This document shows, piece after piece, positions 43,338 through 51,875 of a stretch of 64,000 nt of DNA. The position numbers were made by a program, and so were the translations under genes. The notes below the pieces were generated by a model. The model was not told the DNA's origin. It saw only the letters and a list, made by a program, of their open reading frames with translations, and did no database searches. Origin of the DNA: JACKII01 sp965222315 (GTDB taxonomy: Bacteria > Pseudomonadota > Alphaproteobacteria > Bin95); assembly GCA_965222315.1 (NCBI GenBank), contig OZ244951.1, positions 3,162,001-3,226,000 on the forward strand, read 5' to 3'. Each line of letters opens with the position of its first letter. Position 1 is the first letter of the stretch.

Positions 43338-44231
43338 CTATTCACTCAAGGTTACCCCTTTAATCGCCAACCTTAAACTTTGGCGCATAGTATCTCCGGC
43401 AATTTCAACAACGATTTCTGGCAGGCTGTCATTTTCTTCATGAATAAGACGCAAAAGCTTATGATTTTCCAGAACAACCCTCAAAAGAATCACAGAACAA
43501 CTCCCATTACTAAGTTGTTTATTGCGCAACTTGAGATCGGTGTTTCCCTTTGTGATACCTCCTTCATCATCATAGGGTAGACCCATCATTCGAACTGCAT
43601 CGGCAGTGGAGTCGATATCTGCTGCCAATTTTTCCATTTCTTTGTCAAATTTCTGCGATGGAAAACATTCCCCTCTTTGATCTAACAAAATTGCTCTGTC
43701 TAACAAAAATTGCAATTCCTTTTCAGTTGTAACATAATATTCTTGAACTTCTTTGCTACTATATTTTCCCTCAGCGCCGGTCGCCTTGGAGGCCATTTTT
43801 TTTAAGAAAAGCTCCAATTCAGTGCCATATTTTCTTAAACCTTCATCAACAACTGCATCAAATTGCTGTCGTAGATCACTTGTTATACTAATAATTTTCT
43901 CTGGTTTCGCCCATTTCTGAAGTTTTTCTTTATTCAATCCTTCTAAAAGTTCAATTTCCAAAAAAAAGCTAAGAGCATTAGCGCGCTCTATCCGATTTTT
44001 ATGATCAGATAATGCTGTTTTTATTATCTCGTATTGAAATTTTTGACGTTCCAAATAAACTTGGTGATTTCTATTTCCTACTGATTCAGTCTGTTGTGCT
44101 TGAACTTCTTCTTGGTGGATGACAAGGCGAACGCCTTCAGACAAACCAACTGTTACTATACTCGCCAACGCAGCAATAGCTGGTCCGGACCCCAGGATTT
44201 CGCGCCAACGCATTTTTTTACTTTCCTCCAT
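43338..44231 (-). CDS. AT-rich orphan membrane-anchored coiled-coil protein
   Basis: 297 residues, base composition much richer in A and T than anything else in the window. A short basic N-terminus is followed by one membrane segment at about 17-38 and then a long charged helical region (QVYLERQKFQYEIIKTALSDH, KEKLQKWAKPEKI) likely to form coiled coils. No enzyme motif is visible and I do not recognise the family. It is convergent with the SDH-like operon. The composition suggests recent acquisition. The next feature upstream is a truncated gene, as though this segment had inserted there. Confidence 0.7.
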   Translation of the reverse strand: MEESKKMRWREILGSGPAIAALASIVTVGLSEGVRLVIHQEEVQAQQTESVGNRNHQVYLERQKFQYEIIKTALSDHKNRIERANALSFFLEIELLEGLNKEKLQKWAKPEKIISITSDLRQQFDAVVDEGLRKYGTELELFLKKMASKATGAEGKYSSKEVQEYYVTTEKELQFLLDRAILLDQRGECFPSQKFDKEMEKLAADIDSTADAVRMMGLPYDDEGGITKGNTDLKLRNKQLSNGSCSVILLRVVLENHKLLRLIHEENDSLPEIVVEIAGDTMRQSLRLAIKGVTLSE

Positions 44232-44276
44232 TAGGATCGCCTTAAATCTCCTGTTAGATCTAAAATTTCTAAAGCA

Positions 44277-44648
44277 TCATTTGTATCCAGAATCGGAAAT
44301 TTTGCAATAATCTACCTGTCCCAACGACATGCGGCCCCCGAACACCACGGGCTCATTCGTGGAGCCGTCTAGGCGGAAGGCGTGTTCCTCGAAGGTCGGG
44401 AAGCAGGCGGGCAGGACCAGGCCCTGTTGGGCGACGCCGGTGTAGATGTAGCGGGTGTTCTCCGGGGTGCGGGCGAACCAGTTGGGGTGGTCGATGGTGC
44501 CGGCGAGCAGGTGCGCCGAGTCGTGGGCGCCCGGCGCGAACACACCCGCACCCGATCGCCGACATGAAACTTTGACGTCGCCAGCCGCTAGCACCACATC
44601 AAACCCGCACCGAGGAACACCAGCGCTGCCCGCATTTGGTGCGAGCAA
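44277..44648 (-). pseudogene. Fragment of a gene truncated at the AT-rich island
   Basis: The frame has strong GC-ending codons from about 44545 to 44320 (encoding e.g. GTIDHPNWFARTPENTRYIY and GLVLPACFPTFEEHAF), which is typical of a real gene. The final codons after 44318 run into AT-rich DNA and the first third has no codon bias. No start with an RBS is seen. It therefore looks like an internal or C-terminal remnant broken at its 3' end by the AT-rich island and at its 5' end by unrelated sequence. The family could not be identified with confidence. Confidence 0.4.
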
Positions 44649-44675
44649 CAGGGAGCGAAAAACAGGGGATAGATC

Positions 44676-45200
44676 GTGGAAACGCTATGGGACGCCATTG
44701 TTTACGAATACAGCCGGACGACGACGCCGTTCGAAGAGATCGCGCTGCGGCTGGTGCTTGCCGCGGTGTTGTCGGGGATCATCGGCCTGGAGCGCGAACT
44801 GAACCAACGCGCTGCCGGGTTACGCACGCATATCCTGGTCGGGCTGGCGTCGGCGACGTTCACCATCGCAGCCATCGAGCTGTTCCATCTGCTCAGCCAG
44901 ATGAAAAACGCCCCGCCGAATGCCGATCCGATCCGTGTCATGGAAGCAATCACCGCAGGCGTCGCGTTTCTGGCAGCGGGCGCGGTGATACGGTCCGGCA
45001 CCAATATCACGGGGCTGACGACTGGCGCCGGCATGTGGCTGGCCGGATCGATTGGCCTCGTGGCCGGCCTTGGGCTTTATGGCTTTGCGGTGCTGACTGC
45101 GTTGCTCGGTCTATTCGTTCTGTGGATCCTGCGCGTCGTCGAAAAGCATTCCATCGAGAAATTGGCGAAACGCGATGCTGAAAGCAGCGGCGATCTATAA
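44676..45200 (+). CDS. MgtC/SapB family membrane protein
   Basis: 174 residues from GTG at 44676 with AGGGG upstream. The N-terminal MgtC membrane domain is clear: EEIALRLVLAAVLSGIIGLERELNQRAAGLRTHILVG contains the Arg/Glu motif, and GVAFLAAGAVIRSGTNITGLTTGAGMW is the second signature. No C-terminal ACT-like domain is present, as in short SapB-type members. MgtC proteins aid survival under Mg limitation or modulate ATPase activity; the exact role here is unknown. Confidence 0.92.
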   Translation: METLWDAIVYEYSRTTTPFEEIALRLVLAAVLSGIIGLERELNQRAAGLRTHILVGLASATFTIAAIELFHLLSQMKNAPPNADPIRVMEAITAGVAFLAAGAVIRSGTNITGLTTGAGMWLAGSIGLVAGLGLYGFAVLTALLGLFVLWILRVVEKHSIEKLAKRDAESSGDL

Positions 45201-45305
45201 CGGGCGGGTCCGAGGCAAGTCCCGCGTGCCGTACTGTCTTCCTTCCTCTGGAGAGCTGCGGCATACTCGGTGCCAATCCGCAGAATCATCAGGAAACCGC
45301 CCGCC

Positions 45306-46505
45306 ATGGACGCCACATTCAGCCCCGAAGAACTCGCCTTCCGCGACGAGGTCCGCCGTTTCATCAGGGAAAACTTGCCGGACGACCTGGCCACCAAGGT
45401 CCGCCAGGGCCTGGAGATGAACAAGGATGATTACCGGCGCTGGATGATGATCCTGGGCAAGCAGGGCTGGCTGGCCTCCAACTGGCCGAAGGAGGCGGGC
45501 GGCCCCGGCTGGTCCGTCGCGCAGAAATACCTGTTCGAGGAAGAAATGGCTGTCTCCGCCTGCCCGGAAGTGGTGCCCTTCGGCACGCGGATGGTCGGGC
45601 CGGTACTGCTCCGCTACGGCACCGAGGAACAAAAGGCGCAGCACCTGCCGGGTATTCTTTCGGGCGAGACAATCTGGTGCCAGGGCTATAGCGAGCCGGG
45701 CGCGGGCTCCGATCTCGCCTCGCTTTCGACCACCGCGGTGAAGGATGGCGACGACTATATCGTCAATGGCTCCAAGATCTGGACCACCCAGGCGCATATC
45801 GCCGACTGGATGTTCGCGCTGGTCCGCACCTCGAAAGAAGAGAAGAAGCAGGACGGCATCACCTGCCTGCTGATCAAGATGGACTCGCCCGGCCTTGAGG
45901 TGCGCCCGCTGATCAAGCTGGACGGGCGGCACAAGTTCAACCAGGAATTCTTCCAGGATGTGCGGGTGCCGCAGGCCAACCGCGTCGGCGAGGAAGGCCA
46001 GGGCTGGGCTCTTGCCAAGTATCTGCTGGGCCATGAGCGCTCCAGCGGCGCGGGGGTTGCCGGCGCGCGCATGATGGTGGACCTGCTGAAGAAGATTGCC
46101 ATGGACCAGAAGGCTGACGGCGGCGCGCTGTCGGACAATCCCGCTTTCCGCTCCAAGATTGCCGATCTGGAAATGCAGCTATCGACCCTGCAGTTCACCT
46201 CGCTCCGCGTGCTGGCAGGGGCGAGCGCTGACCGGGAGATCAAGCCGGAAGCGGCGGCGGGCCTGAAGCTCGGCATGGCGGAAATCCGCAAGTCGATCAG
46301 CGAGGCCTGCATGGAGGCGGGGGCCTACAGCGCCATGCCCTACAACCAGAGCGCCATCCGCCATGGCTGGAACGAGGAGCCGGTCGGCCCGGACTACCTG
46401 TTCAAGATGGCCCCAGACTATTTCGAATACCGCGCCCGCTCGATTGCCGGGGGCTCCAATGAGGTGCAGAAGAACGTGATAGCGAAACGGGTGCTTGGGC
46501 TGTAA
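45306..46505 (+). CDS. Acyl-CoA dehydrogenase
   Basis: 399 residues from ATG at 45306 (MDATFSPEELAFRDEVRRF). FAD and substrate signatures include WCQGYSEPGAGSDLASL and a C-terminal RSIAGGSNEVQKNVIAKRVLGL. The EEE-rich helix GIDE-type Glu base position near DYFEYRARS suggests the acyl-CoA dehydrogenase active site is intact. The electron acceptor would be ETF. It stands alone apart from the TAXI protein 31 bases later. Confidence 0.92.
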   Translation: MDATFSPEELAFRDEVRRFIRENLPDDLATKVRQGLEMNKDDYRRWMMILGKQGWLASNWPKEAGGPGWSVAQKYLFEEEMAVSACPEVVPFGTRMVGPVLLRYGTEEQKAQHLPGILSGETIWCQGYSEPGAGSDLASLSTTAVKDGDDYIVNGSKIWTTQAHIADWMFALVRTSKEEKKQDGITCLLIKMDSPGLEVRPLIKLDGRHKFNQEFFQDVRVPQANRVGEEGQGWALAKYLLGHERSSGAGVAGARMMVDLLKKIAMDQKADGGALSDNPAFRSKIADLEMQLSTLQFTSLRVLAGASADREIKPEAAAGLKLGMAEIRKSISEACMEAGAYSAMPYNQSAIRHGWNEEPVGPDYLFKMAPDYFEYRARSIAGGSNEVQKNVIAKRVLGL

Positions 46506-46536
46506 GCGGCACCCGCAAGTCCCAGCGTGACGGCCT

Positions 46537-47808
46537 ATGAGACTGACGCTTAGCTTCGTCCTGATCCTCGCCGCGGCGTTGGTCGTCTTTTTCGGTAGCC
46601 GCGACTTGGTTCCGCCGAAACAGCTGACATTCGCCGCAGGCACCAAAAATGGCGGCTATTGGCATCTGGCCCAGCGCTATCAGAATATCCTTGCCCGCGA
46701 TGGCATTCGGATGGAGATCCTGGAAACAGGCGGTGCGGTCGAGAACGCGCAACTTCTGCGCGAAGGCGACGCGCAGGCAGGTTTTGTGCAGGGAGGCGTG
46801 CCCAACCCGGAAAATGCCGAAAGCCTGGGCGCTGTCTTCTTCGAGCCGATCCTGGTGTTTGCGCGCGCGGATACGGACATACCGGCAAATCCTGCGCTAT
46901 GGGCCGGTCTGAAGATTGCGGCCGGCGGCGAGGGTTCAGGGACCAGGGCCGTGATGGTGAAGTTCGCGCGGGCCGCCCAGATCAGTCCCGGCGCGAACCA
47001 GTATCTCGCCATCGGCCAGCGCAAAGCCGAAGACGCGCTGGCAGCCGGAGAAGTAGACCTTGCTTTCCTTATCGCGCCGATCAGCGCCCGGTACCTCACG
47101 AACCTGCTCCGTTCACCGGATTTCAAGATCATTGCGATCGACTACGTACAGGCGATATCCGCCCGCCTTGCCCAATCGCAGGTCGTGACTCTGCCGCCAG
47201 GGGGCACATCAATGATGCCCACCGTGCCGGCGGTCGAGACGAGCACGCTGGCGATGATTGCACAATTGGTGGCGCTGGATACTCTCCACCCCTCATTGGT
47301 GGACCGACTGGTTGAGGCAGCACGGATCATTCACTCGCACCGGGATGCCATTACGGCGGACCAGCAATTTCCGACAATGAACGGCGTCACCACGCAGAAA
47401 AACTCCTACGCACACAATCTCCTGCGCGATGGCCCCAGCTCTTTGGCCAATTTCCTGCCCTATTGGGTCGTCGCACAAATCAACCGTTTCATCATCCTGC
47501 TGGTGCCGGTCGTCGTTCTGCTGCTGCCCATGCTGCGCATCGTGCCACGCCTCTATGCCTGGCAGATGCGCCGGCGGATCTACCGCTACTACAAAGACAT
47601 CAAGGCCATCGACGCCAAAGTGCGCGATCAAAAAGACCCGGCCGCCTTGGAAGCGCTGGATGAAGAGTTAAACGCTATCGACCGGAAGCTGGCCGACCTG
47701 GCGTTGCCACTGCCCTATAGCGAGTATTCCTACACCGCCCGCCAGCACATCGATCTCGTGCGCAAACGCATCGGGGACCGGCTGGCGCAAGGGACCGCGG
47801 GGCTCTGA
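46537..47808 (+). CDS. TAXI-family solute-binding protein with a C-terminal membrane anchor
   Basis: 423 residues. An N-terminal membrane segment or uncleaved signal (LTLSFVLILAAALVVFFG) leads to the TAXI binding domain: LTFAAGTKNGGYWHLA, LETGGAVENAQLLREG and AGFVQGG. A second membrane helix at about 317-336 is followed by a charged coiled tail (RRRIYRYYKDIKAIDAKVRDQ). This resembles TAXI proteins that stay anchored rather than free periplasmic binders. No TRAP permease genes lie beside it, so its transport partner, if any, is elsewhere. Confidence 0.85.
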   Translation: MRLTLSFVLILAAALVVFFGSRDLVPPKQLTFAAGTKNGGYWHLAQRYQNILARDGIRMEILETGGAVENAQLLREGDAQAGFVQGGVPNPENAESLGAVFFEPILVFARADTDIPANPALWAGLKIAAGGEGSGTRAVMVKFARAAQISPGANQYLAIGQRKAEDALAAGEVDLAFLIAPISARYLTNLLRSPDFKIIAIDYVQAISARLAQSQVVTLPPGGTSMMPTVPAVETSTLAMIAQLVALDTLHPSLVDRLVEAARIIHSHRDAITADQQFPTMNGVTTQKNSYAHNLLRDGPSSLANFLPYWVVAQINRFIILLVPVVVLLLPMLRIVPRLYAWQMRRRIYRYYKDIKAIDAKVRDQKDPAALEALDEELNAIDRKLADLALPLPYSEYSYTARQHIDLVRKRIGDRLAQGTAGL

Positions 47809-47845
47809 CCTTGCCCTGAGCGCCAGAGCAGCAGGCGGTGGCTGC

Positions 47846-50215
47846 CTATTCCGGCACCAGCGTCATCAGGCTGGCTGGTTCGCCTTGCAGCGGCCCTAGT
47901 GAAACAGTGCCGCCCACCTTCCAAATCGGCGCCATGTCGCCATAATTTTCCGAGAAAATATTGCCGGACTGGCCAACCGACTGGATAAAGCGGGAGCGGT
48001 TCAAGTCCGCCAAATCATAGACCGCGCGGAAACCCGCGCCATGCACCTGGTTGAAGAGGTTACCGTCCTTGAATGAGACAATACCGGCGTTCGACGTGTA
48101 GCGGCCGCCATCGTGCGGAACGGATACGTCGAACAGGTCTTTCAGCACCGGGATGTAGCCGAACGGCACGTGGCGGAAGCGGGCGACATGGGCGGCATCC
48201 CAGCGCCAGGCGCGCCAGTCGTCGCCGAAGCGCGCGGTCATTTCGGTGTAGGCCTCGTTAAACGCAGCGGCCGTTATCTGTGGACAGGTCTCCCGTCCGG
48301 GCGTGCCGGTCACATCGCACCATTCGGGCGCGGCGGTCAGCATGTGCAGCACGCGCTCTATATTGCCCCGCTGGTGATCGTCGAACAGGGGACCCAGTTC
48401 GTCCGCGAACAGGCCGTGGTTCAGCGCCCGCAGCCAGGCATGGAAAAACAGTGGCTCCGGCCTGTCGGCCGCCATGACAGCATCCCATGTCTGCATAGCC
48501 TGCAGGAGATCCGCAGGCACGCCGTCACCCGCCTGGCGCCAGTCCACTGCATCCAGCAGCCGGCGGGCGGCGAGCGAATGCAGGTCGCGCTGCACGTCGA
48601 GGGACGCCTGCACCGTATGCGGCACCCGTGCATCGAGCGCCTGCTCGATGGCCTCCGCCCGCATGGGCGAGGACCAGCCGTGGCCCAGGTCATAAGGATA
48701 ATCCGGCCCGGTCAGCCGGTTGTTGGCATTGACGAGGCGGCCCGATGGCGGATTGACGATCTGGGGCAGCCCTTCAAACGGAATGAAGCCGGTCCAGTCG
48801 TGCTCCCCCGTCCAGCCGGGCGCGGGCAACATCTGAGGCGGGGAACGCCGTATCGGCACCAGGGCCGGGGAAATCAGTCCCGTCGTGCCATTGACATCGG
48901 CAAGCGCGATATTCTGTTGGGGCGCGACGGCGGCGCGCGTCGCTTCGATCGCGTCGGTAACGGATGCGGCGCGCTGCACATGCCAAAGCGCGGCCGCCGT
49001 GGTGTCGCCGGGCCGCAGGGCCGTATGCGACAGGGCATAGGCGTATCCGTCATCCGGCGCGCCCGCGTCCTCCGCTCGATCCATCCCATCCGAGATGACG
49101 GGCCCGTGCCGGGTACGCCGGATGGTGAGGTTCAGCGGATCGCCGAAACGGACCTGGATCGTTTCCTGGCTGCTCTTAAAGGCCGCCGAACCGTCTGGTG
49201 TCAGGTAGCGGCCGGGGTCGGCGGGATCGGTCTTTTCCACAAAAACGTCCGACGTGTCGCCATAGGCGTTGGTGATGGCCCAGGCGACTTTGCCGTTGTG
49301 CCCCAGCACGACGAACGGAAACCCCGGCGAGGTTGCGCCTGCCAGCGTGATATGCGGCGTCTCGATCCGTACCAGGTACCATGTGCTCGGCACGTTGAAA
49401 CCCAGATGCGGGTCGTTCGCCAGGATGGGTTTGCCCGTGTCGGTCAGGCGGCCGGCATACAGCCAGAGGTTGGAGCCTGCTCCCTCCTCCACCACACGGG
49501 CGGCATCCAATGCGTGCCTGATGGCATCGCCGCCCGGCAGTTGCTCCGGCAGCTTGCCGAGGGTGATTGGCCCTTCTTCCGCCGGGTACATGTCCTGCAC
49601 CTGTTCCGGCGTCAGGCGGGAAGCCAGCGCCGCGCGCTCAATTTCGTCACTCCAGTCGGAGGTGAGGCGAAGCGACATCAATTTGATCCAGAGCAGCGAG
49701 TCTGCCGGCTTCCACGGTTCGACCTCGCCCGGGACCAGCAGAAACTCGGGCGGCAGCGCGCCGGAGCGGGTCTCCAGAAAGGCGTTGATGCCATCGGTGT
49801 AGGCCTGCAGGGCGACGCGCACGGGCAGCGGCAGCTTGGCCACGTCCGCATCCACCAGTCTGGCGAGGCCGAAGGTGCGCATCCGCTTGTCTATGCCGAC
49901 AGCCAGATCGCCGACCAGTTCGGCCATGCGGCCGCGGCCCGCCCGGCGCATTGCTTCCATCTGGAACAGCCGGTCCTGGGCATGCAGGAAGCCGACGGCC
50001 ATGTAGGCATCGTTCAGGCTTTCGGCGCGAATATGGGGCACGCCGCGGTCGTCGCGGGCGATGGTGACCGGCGCGGTCGCGGCGGCAATGACCCGCTCGC
50101 CCTCCACCTGTGGCAGAGACGTGCGCAGCCAGAGTACCAAACCTGCAGAACCAAGAAGCAACAGGAGCAGCAGCCCCAGCAATCCCCGTCCCGTCCAGCG
50201 CATAATTCTTGCCAT
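47846..50215 (-). CDS. Penicillin acylase family protein (Ntn hydrolase)
   Basis: 789 residues from ATG at 50215 with GGGAAG seven bases upstream. A membrane/signal segment (GLLGLLLLLLLGSAGLVLWL) exports it. The precursor is cleaved before S248 in EEGAGSNLW, exposing the N-terminal nucleophile Ser. Conserved NDPHLGFNVPSTWY and the beta-subunit NANNRLTG motif fit the family. Members hydrolyse penicillins, acyl-homoserine lactones and other amides; which one applies here is unknown. Confidence 0.92.
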   Translation of the reverse strand: MARIMRWTGRGLLGLLLLLLLGSAGLVLWLRTSLPQVEGERVIAAATAPVTIARDDRGVPHIRAESLNDAYMAVGFLHAQDRLFQMEAMRRAGRGRMAELVGDLAVGIDKRMRTFGLARLVDADVAKLPLPVRVALQAYTDGINAFLETRSGALPPEFLLVPGEVEPWKPADSLLWIKLMSLRLTSDWSDEIERAALASRLTPEQVQDMYPAEEGPITLGKLPEQLPGGDAIRHALDAARVVEEGAGSNLWLYAGRLTDTGKPILANDPHLGFNVPSTWYLVRIETPHITLAGATSPGFPFVVLGHNGKVAWAITNAYGDTSDVFVEKTDPADPGRYLTPDGSAAFKSSQETIQVRFGDPLNLTIRRTRHGPVISDGMDRAEDAGAPDDGYAYALSHTALRPGDTTAAALWHVQRAASVTDAIEATRAAVAPQQNIALADVNGTTGLISPALVPIRRSPPQMLPAPGWTGEHDWTGFIPFEGLPQIVNPPSGRLVNANNRLTGPDYPYDLGHGWSSPMRAEAIEQALDARVPHTVQASLDVQRDLHSLAARRLLDAVDWRQAGDGVPADLLQAMQTWDAVMAADRPEPLFFHAWLRALNHGLFADELGPLFDDHQRGNIERVLHMLTAAPEWCDVTGTPGRETCPQITAAAFNEAYTEMTARFGDDWRAWRWDAAHVARFRHVPFGYIPVLKDLFDVSVPHDGGRYTSNAGIVSFKDGNLFNQVHGAGFRAVYDLADLNRSRFIQSVGQSGNIFSENYGDMAPIWKVGGTVSLGPLQGEPASLMTLVPE

Positions 50216-50741
50216 CGCAGGGCTTCCCTTGCCATCCGCAAGTTCATGCGGTTGCGCTTTATGATGGAAAATCCCGGCGCGCCCCAAGGTGACCGGATGG
50301 CGCGGCGTCACTATAAATAGAACAAAGTAGAAACTTTTCTATTGACTCTTGGTTGAAAGGCCTGATTTCCTATTCATGCTATAAATATGATTGCATCGCC
50401 AGGAACCGAATCTCGACACGGACGGTTCCGGCCAAGCAACAGCAGGAGAGAGTGCCAAGTGCTGATGCCGGTTACCGCTTCGAAAAGACGATTGAGGCGC
50501 ACCTGTGCGAGCCCCCTCCTCCTCTACGCTGCCATCCTCCGCCAGCCGGAGACAGCAAAGCCCTTACGCCGCAGCGTGTGCCAGCGAAAGGCTGGCGCGC
50601 GTTTGCCAACGGTCAACCATCCACTCCGTAAAATAACGGACCAAGCGCGAAAAGAGCGCTTCAAAACAAAACAACAAAACCAAAACCAGAAAAGCATCGC
50701 AGGCGGCGTCGTGAACCTCACCACATAAGGAAGGTCGGGAC
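50216..50741. other. Gene-free divergent region with A-rich leader
   Basis: This 526-base gap separates the acylase and the GNAT gene, which are divergent, so it should carry both promoters. Direct features are a perfect palindrome TAGAAA-CT-TTTCTA (50328-50341), a TTGACT (50342-50347) just after it without a well-spaced -10, two TATAAA boxes nearby and an A-rich leader (50665-50700). Two short plus-strand frames are present but show no codon bias or motifs. No RNA gene was recognised. Confidence 0.5.
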
Positions 50742-51788
50742 ATGACACAGGCATCGGTCGAACTTAAAAAAGAACAAAACAAGTACAATATTGCGGCATT
50801 CAGCACAGCGGACAGCCTCTTGCTGCCGGACCTGTTCCGGAAAATCTATGGGGAGCACTACCTGGCGGGCGAAGTATACGACCCAAGCCATTACATTCAG
50901 GCTAACGACACGGGCGATGCTATCTCCATCGTTGCGCGCGGGCCGGATGGCCTGCCCGTCGGGCACGTGGCCCTGGTAGCCTCTGCCCCCTACCGCGGCG
51001 TACGGGAGGTCGGCCAGGGCGTCGTTGACCCGGAATGCCGGGGCGGCGGCATCCTGAACGGCATGATCGACGAGGCCATTGTGCTGGCCGACCGGGACCC
51101 GGAAGTCTGTGGCCTTTTCGGCGCGTCGCTGACCAATCACACGTTCTCCCAGCGCTCCGTCTGGCGGGCGGAGTTTGTCGATGTGGGCTTCGAGATCGGC
51201 TTTGTGCCGGCCCGCATGATGCAGATCGAGGCGCAGGCAGAAGGCCCGGTCGCCACCTGCCTGCAATACCTGCCGCTGGGTGACGCCCCCATGCAGCGGA
51301 CCTTCCTGCCTAGCGCCTACCGCGATCTGGCCGTGCACCTGTGCGACCACCTGCGGCTGCAACGGCAGTTCGCAGAGGGCGGGGAGGCGCTGGACCGGAG
51401 CGCGCCCAGCCGGATTGAGGTGCTGGACCTGCCGCGCTTCGACATCGTGCGGGTGAACGTCATGCGCATCGGCGCGGACCTGCCGGCGCTGCTACGGACC
51501 ATCGACCAGGAAGCGCAGGCGAACGGCCGGACCATGGTGCAGGTCTTCCTGGAACTGGGATCGCCCACGGCAGACGCCGCGTGTGAGGCGTTGCGGCGGC
51601 AGGGCTTCTGGTTCGGTGGCCTGCTGCCCCGCTGGATGGACCGGGACGCGCTGCTGCTGCAAAAATCCGTGAACGGCGAGCCCTGGTTCGGCGGCATCCA
51701 GGCCTATACCAACGACGCCCAGGCGCTGCTGCGCTTCATCCAGGCGGATGCGGAGCGCCAGCGGGCGCTGGCCGCCTTGGGCGTTTAA
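50742..51788 (+). CDS. GNAT-type N-acetyltransferase-like protein
   Basis: 348 residues, AGGAAGG upstream. The N-terminal half carries an acetyltransferase fold: GHVALVASAPYRGVREVGQGVVDPECRGGGILNGMIDEAI resembles the motif A loop that binds acetyl-CoA (R-G-G-G-I). The C-terminal half repeats a partial GNAT-like pattern, ending ALRRQGFWFGGLLPRWMDRDALLLQK, seen in proteins paired with anti-sigma-type ATPases. No such partner is adjacent. The substrate is unknown; a regulatory role is possible. Confidence 0.72.
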   Translation: MTQASVELKKEQNKYNIAAFSTADSLLLPDLFRKIYGEHYLAGEVYDPSHYIQANDTGDAISIVARGPDGLPVGHVALVASAPYRGVREVGQGVVDPECRGGGILNGMIDEAIVLADRDPEVCGLFGASLTNHTFSQRSVWRAEFVDVGFEIGFVPARMMQIEAQAEGPVATCLQYLPLGDAPMQRTFLPSAYRDLAVHLCDHLRLQRQFAEGGEALDRSAPSRIEVLDLPRFDIVRVNVMRIGADLPALLRTIDQEAQANGRTMVQVFLELGSPTADAACEALRRQGFWFGGLLPRWMDRDALLLQKSVNGEPWFGGIQAYTNDAQALLRFIQADAERQRALAALGV

Positions 51789-51875
51789 GGCAGCGGCAAA
51801 TCCCGGCGCACCTATCGCATGGGTGAATAATCAGCAGAATGCGGAAAGAGGATACTTCTATTTGAGGAAAGCCCC

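Noticed and set aside
44545..44600. Nitrile hydratase beta-subunit remnant (FHVGDRVRV in another minus-strand frame)
   Set aside because: The resemblance spans only about nine residues, without codon bias or continuation.
48113..50320. A 735-residue plus-strand frame
   Set aside because: Shadow of the penicillin acylase gene on the minus strand.
50353..50728. Two short frames (92 and 113 residues) before the GNAT gene
   Set aside because: No codon bias, overlapping each other in different frames, and placed in the leader region.
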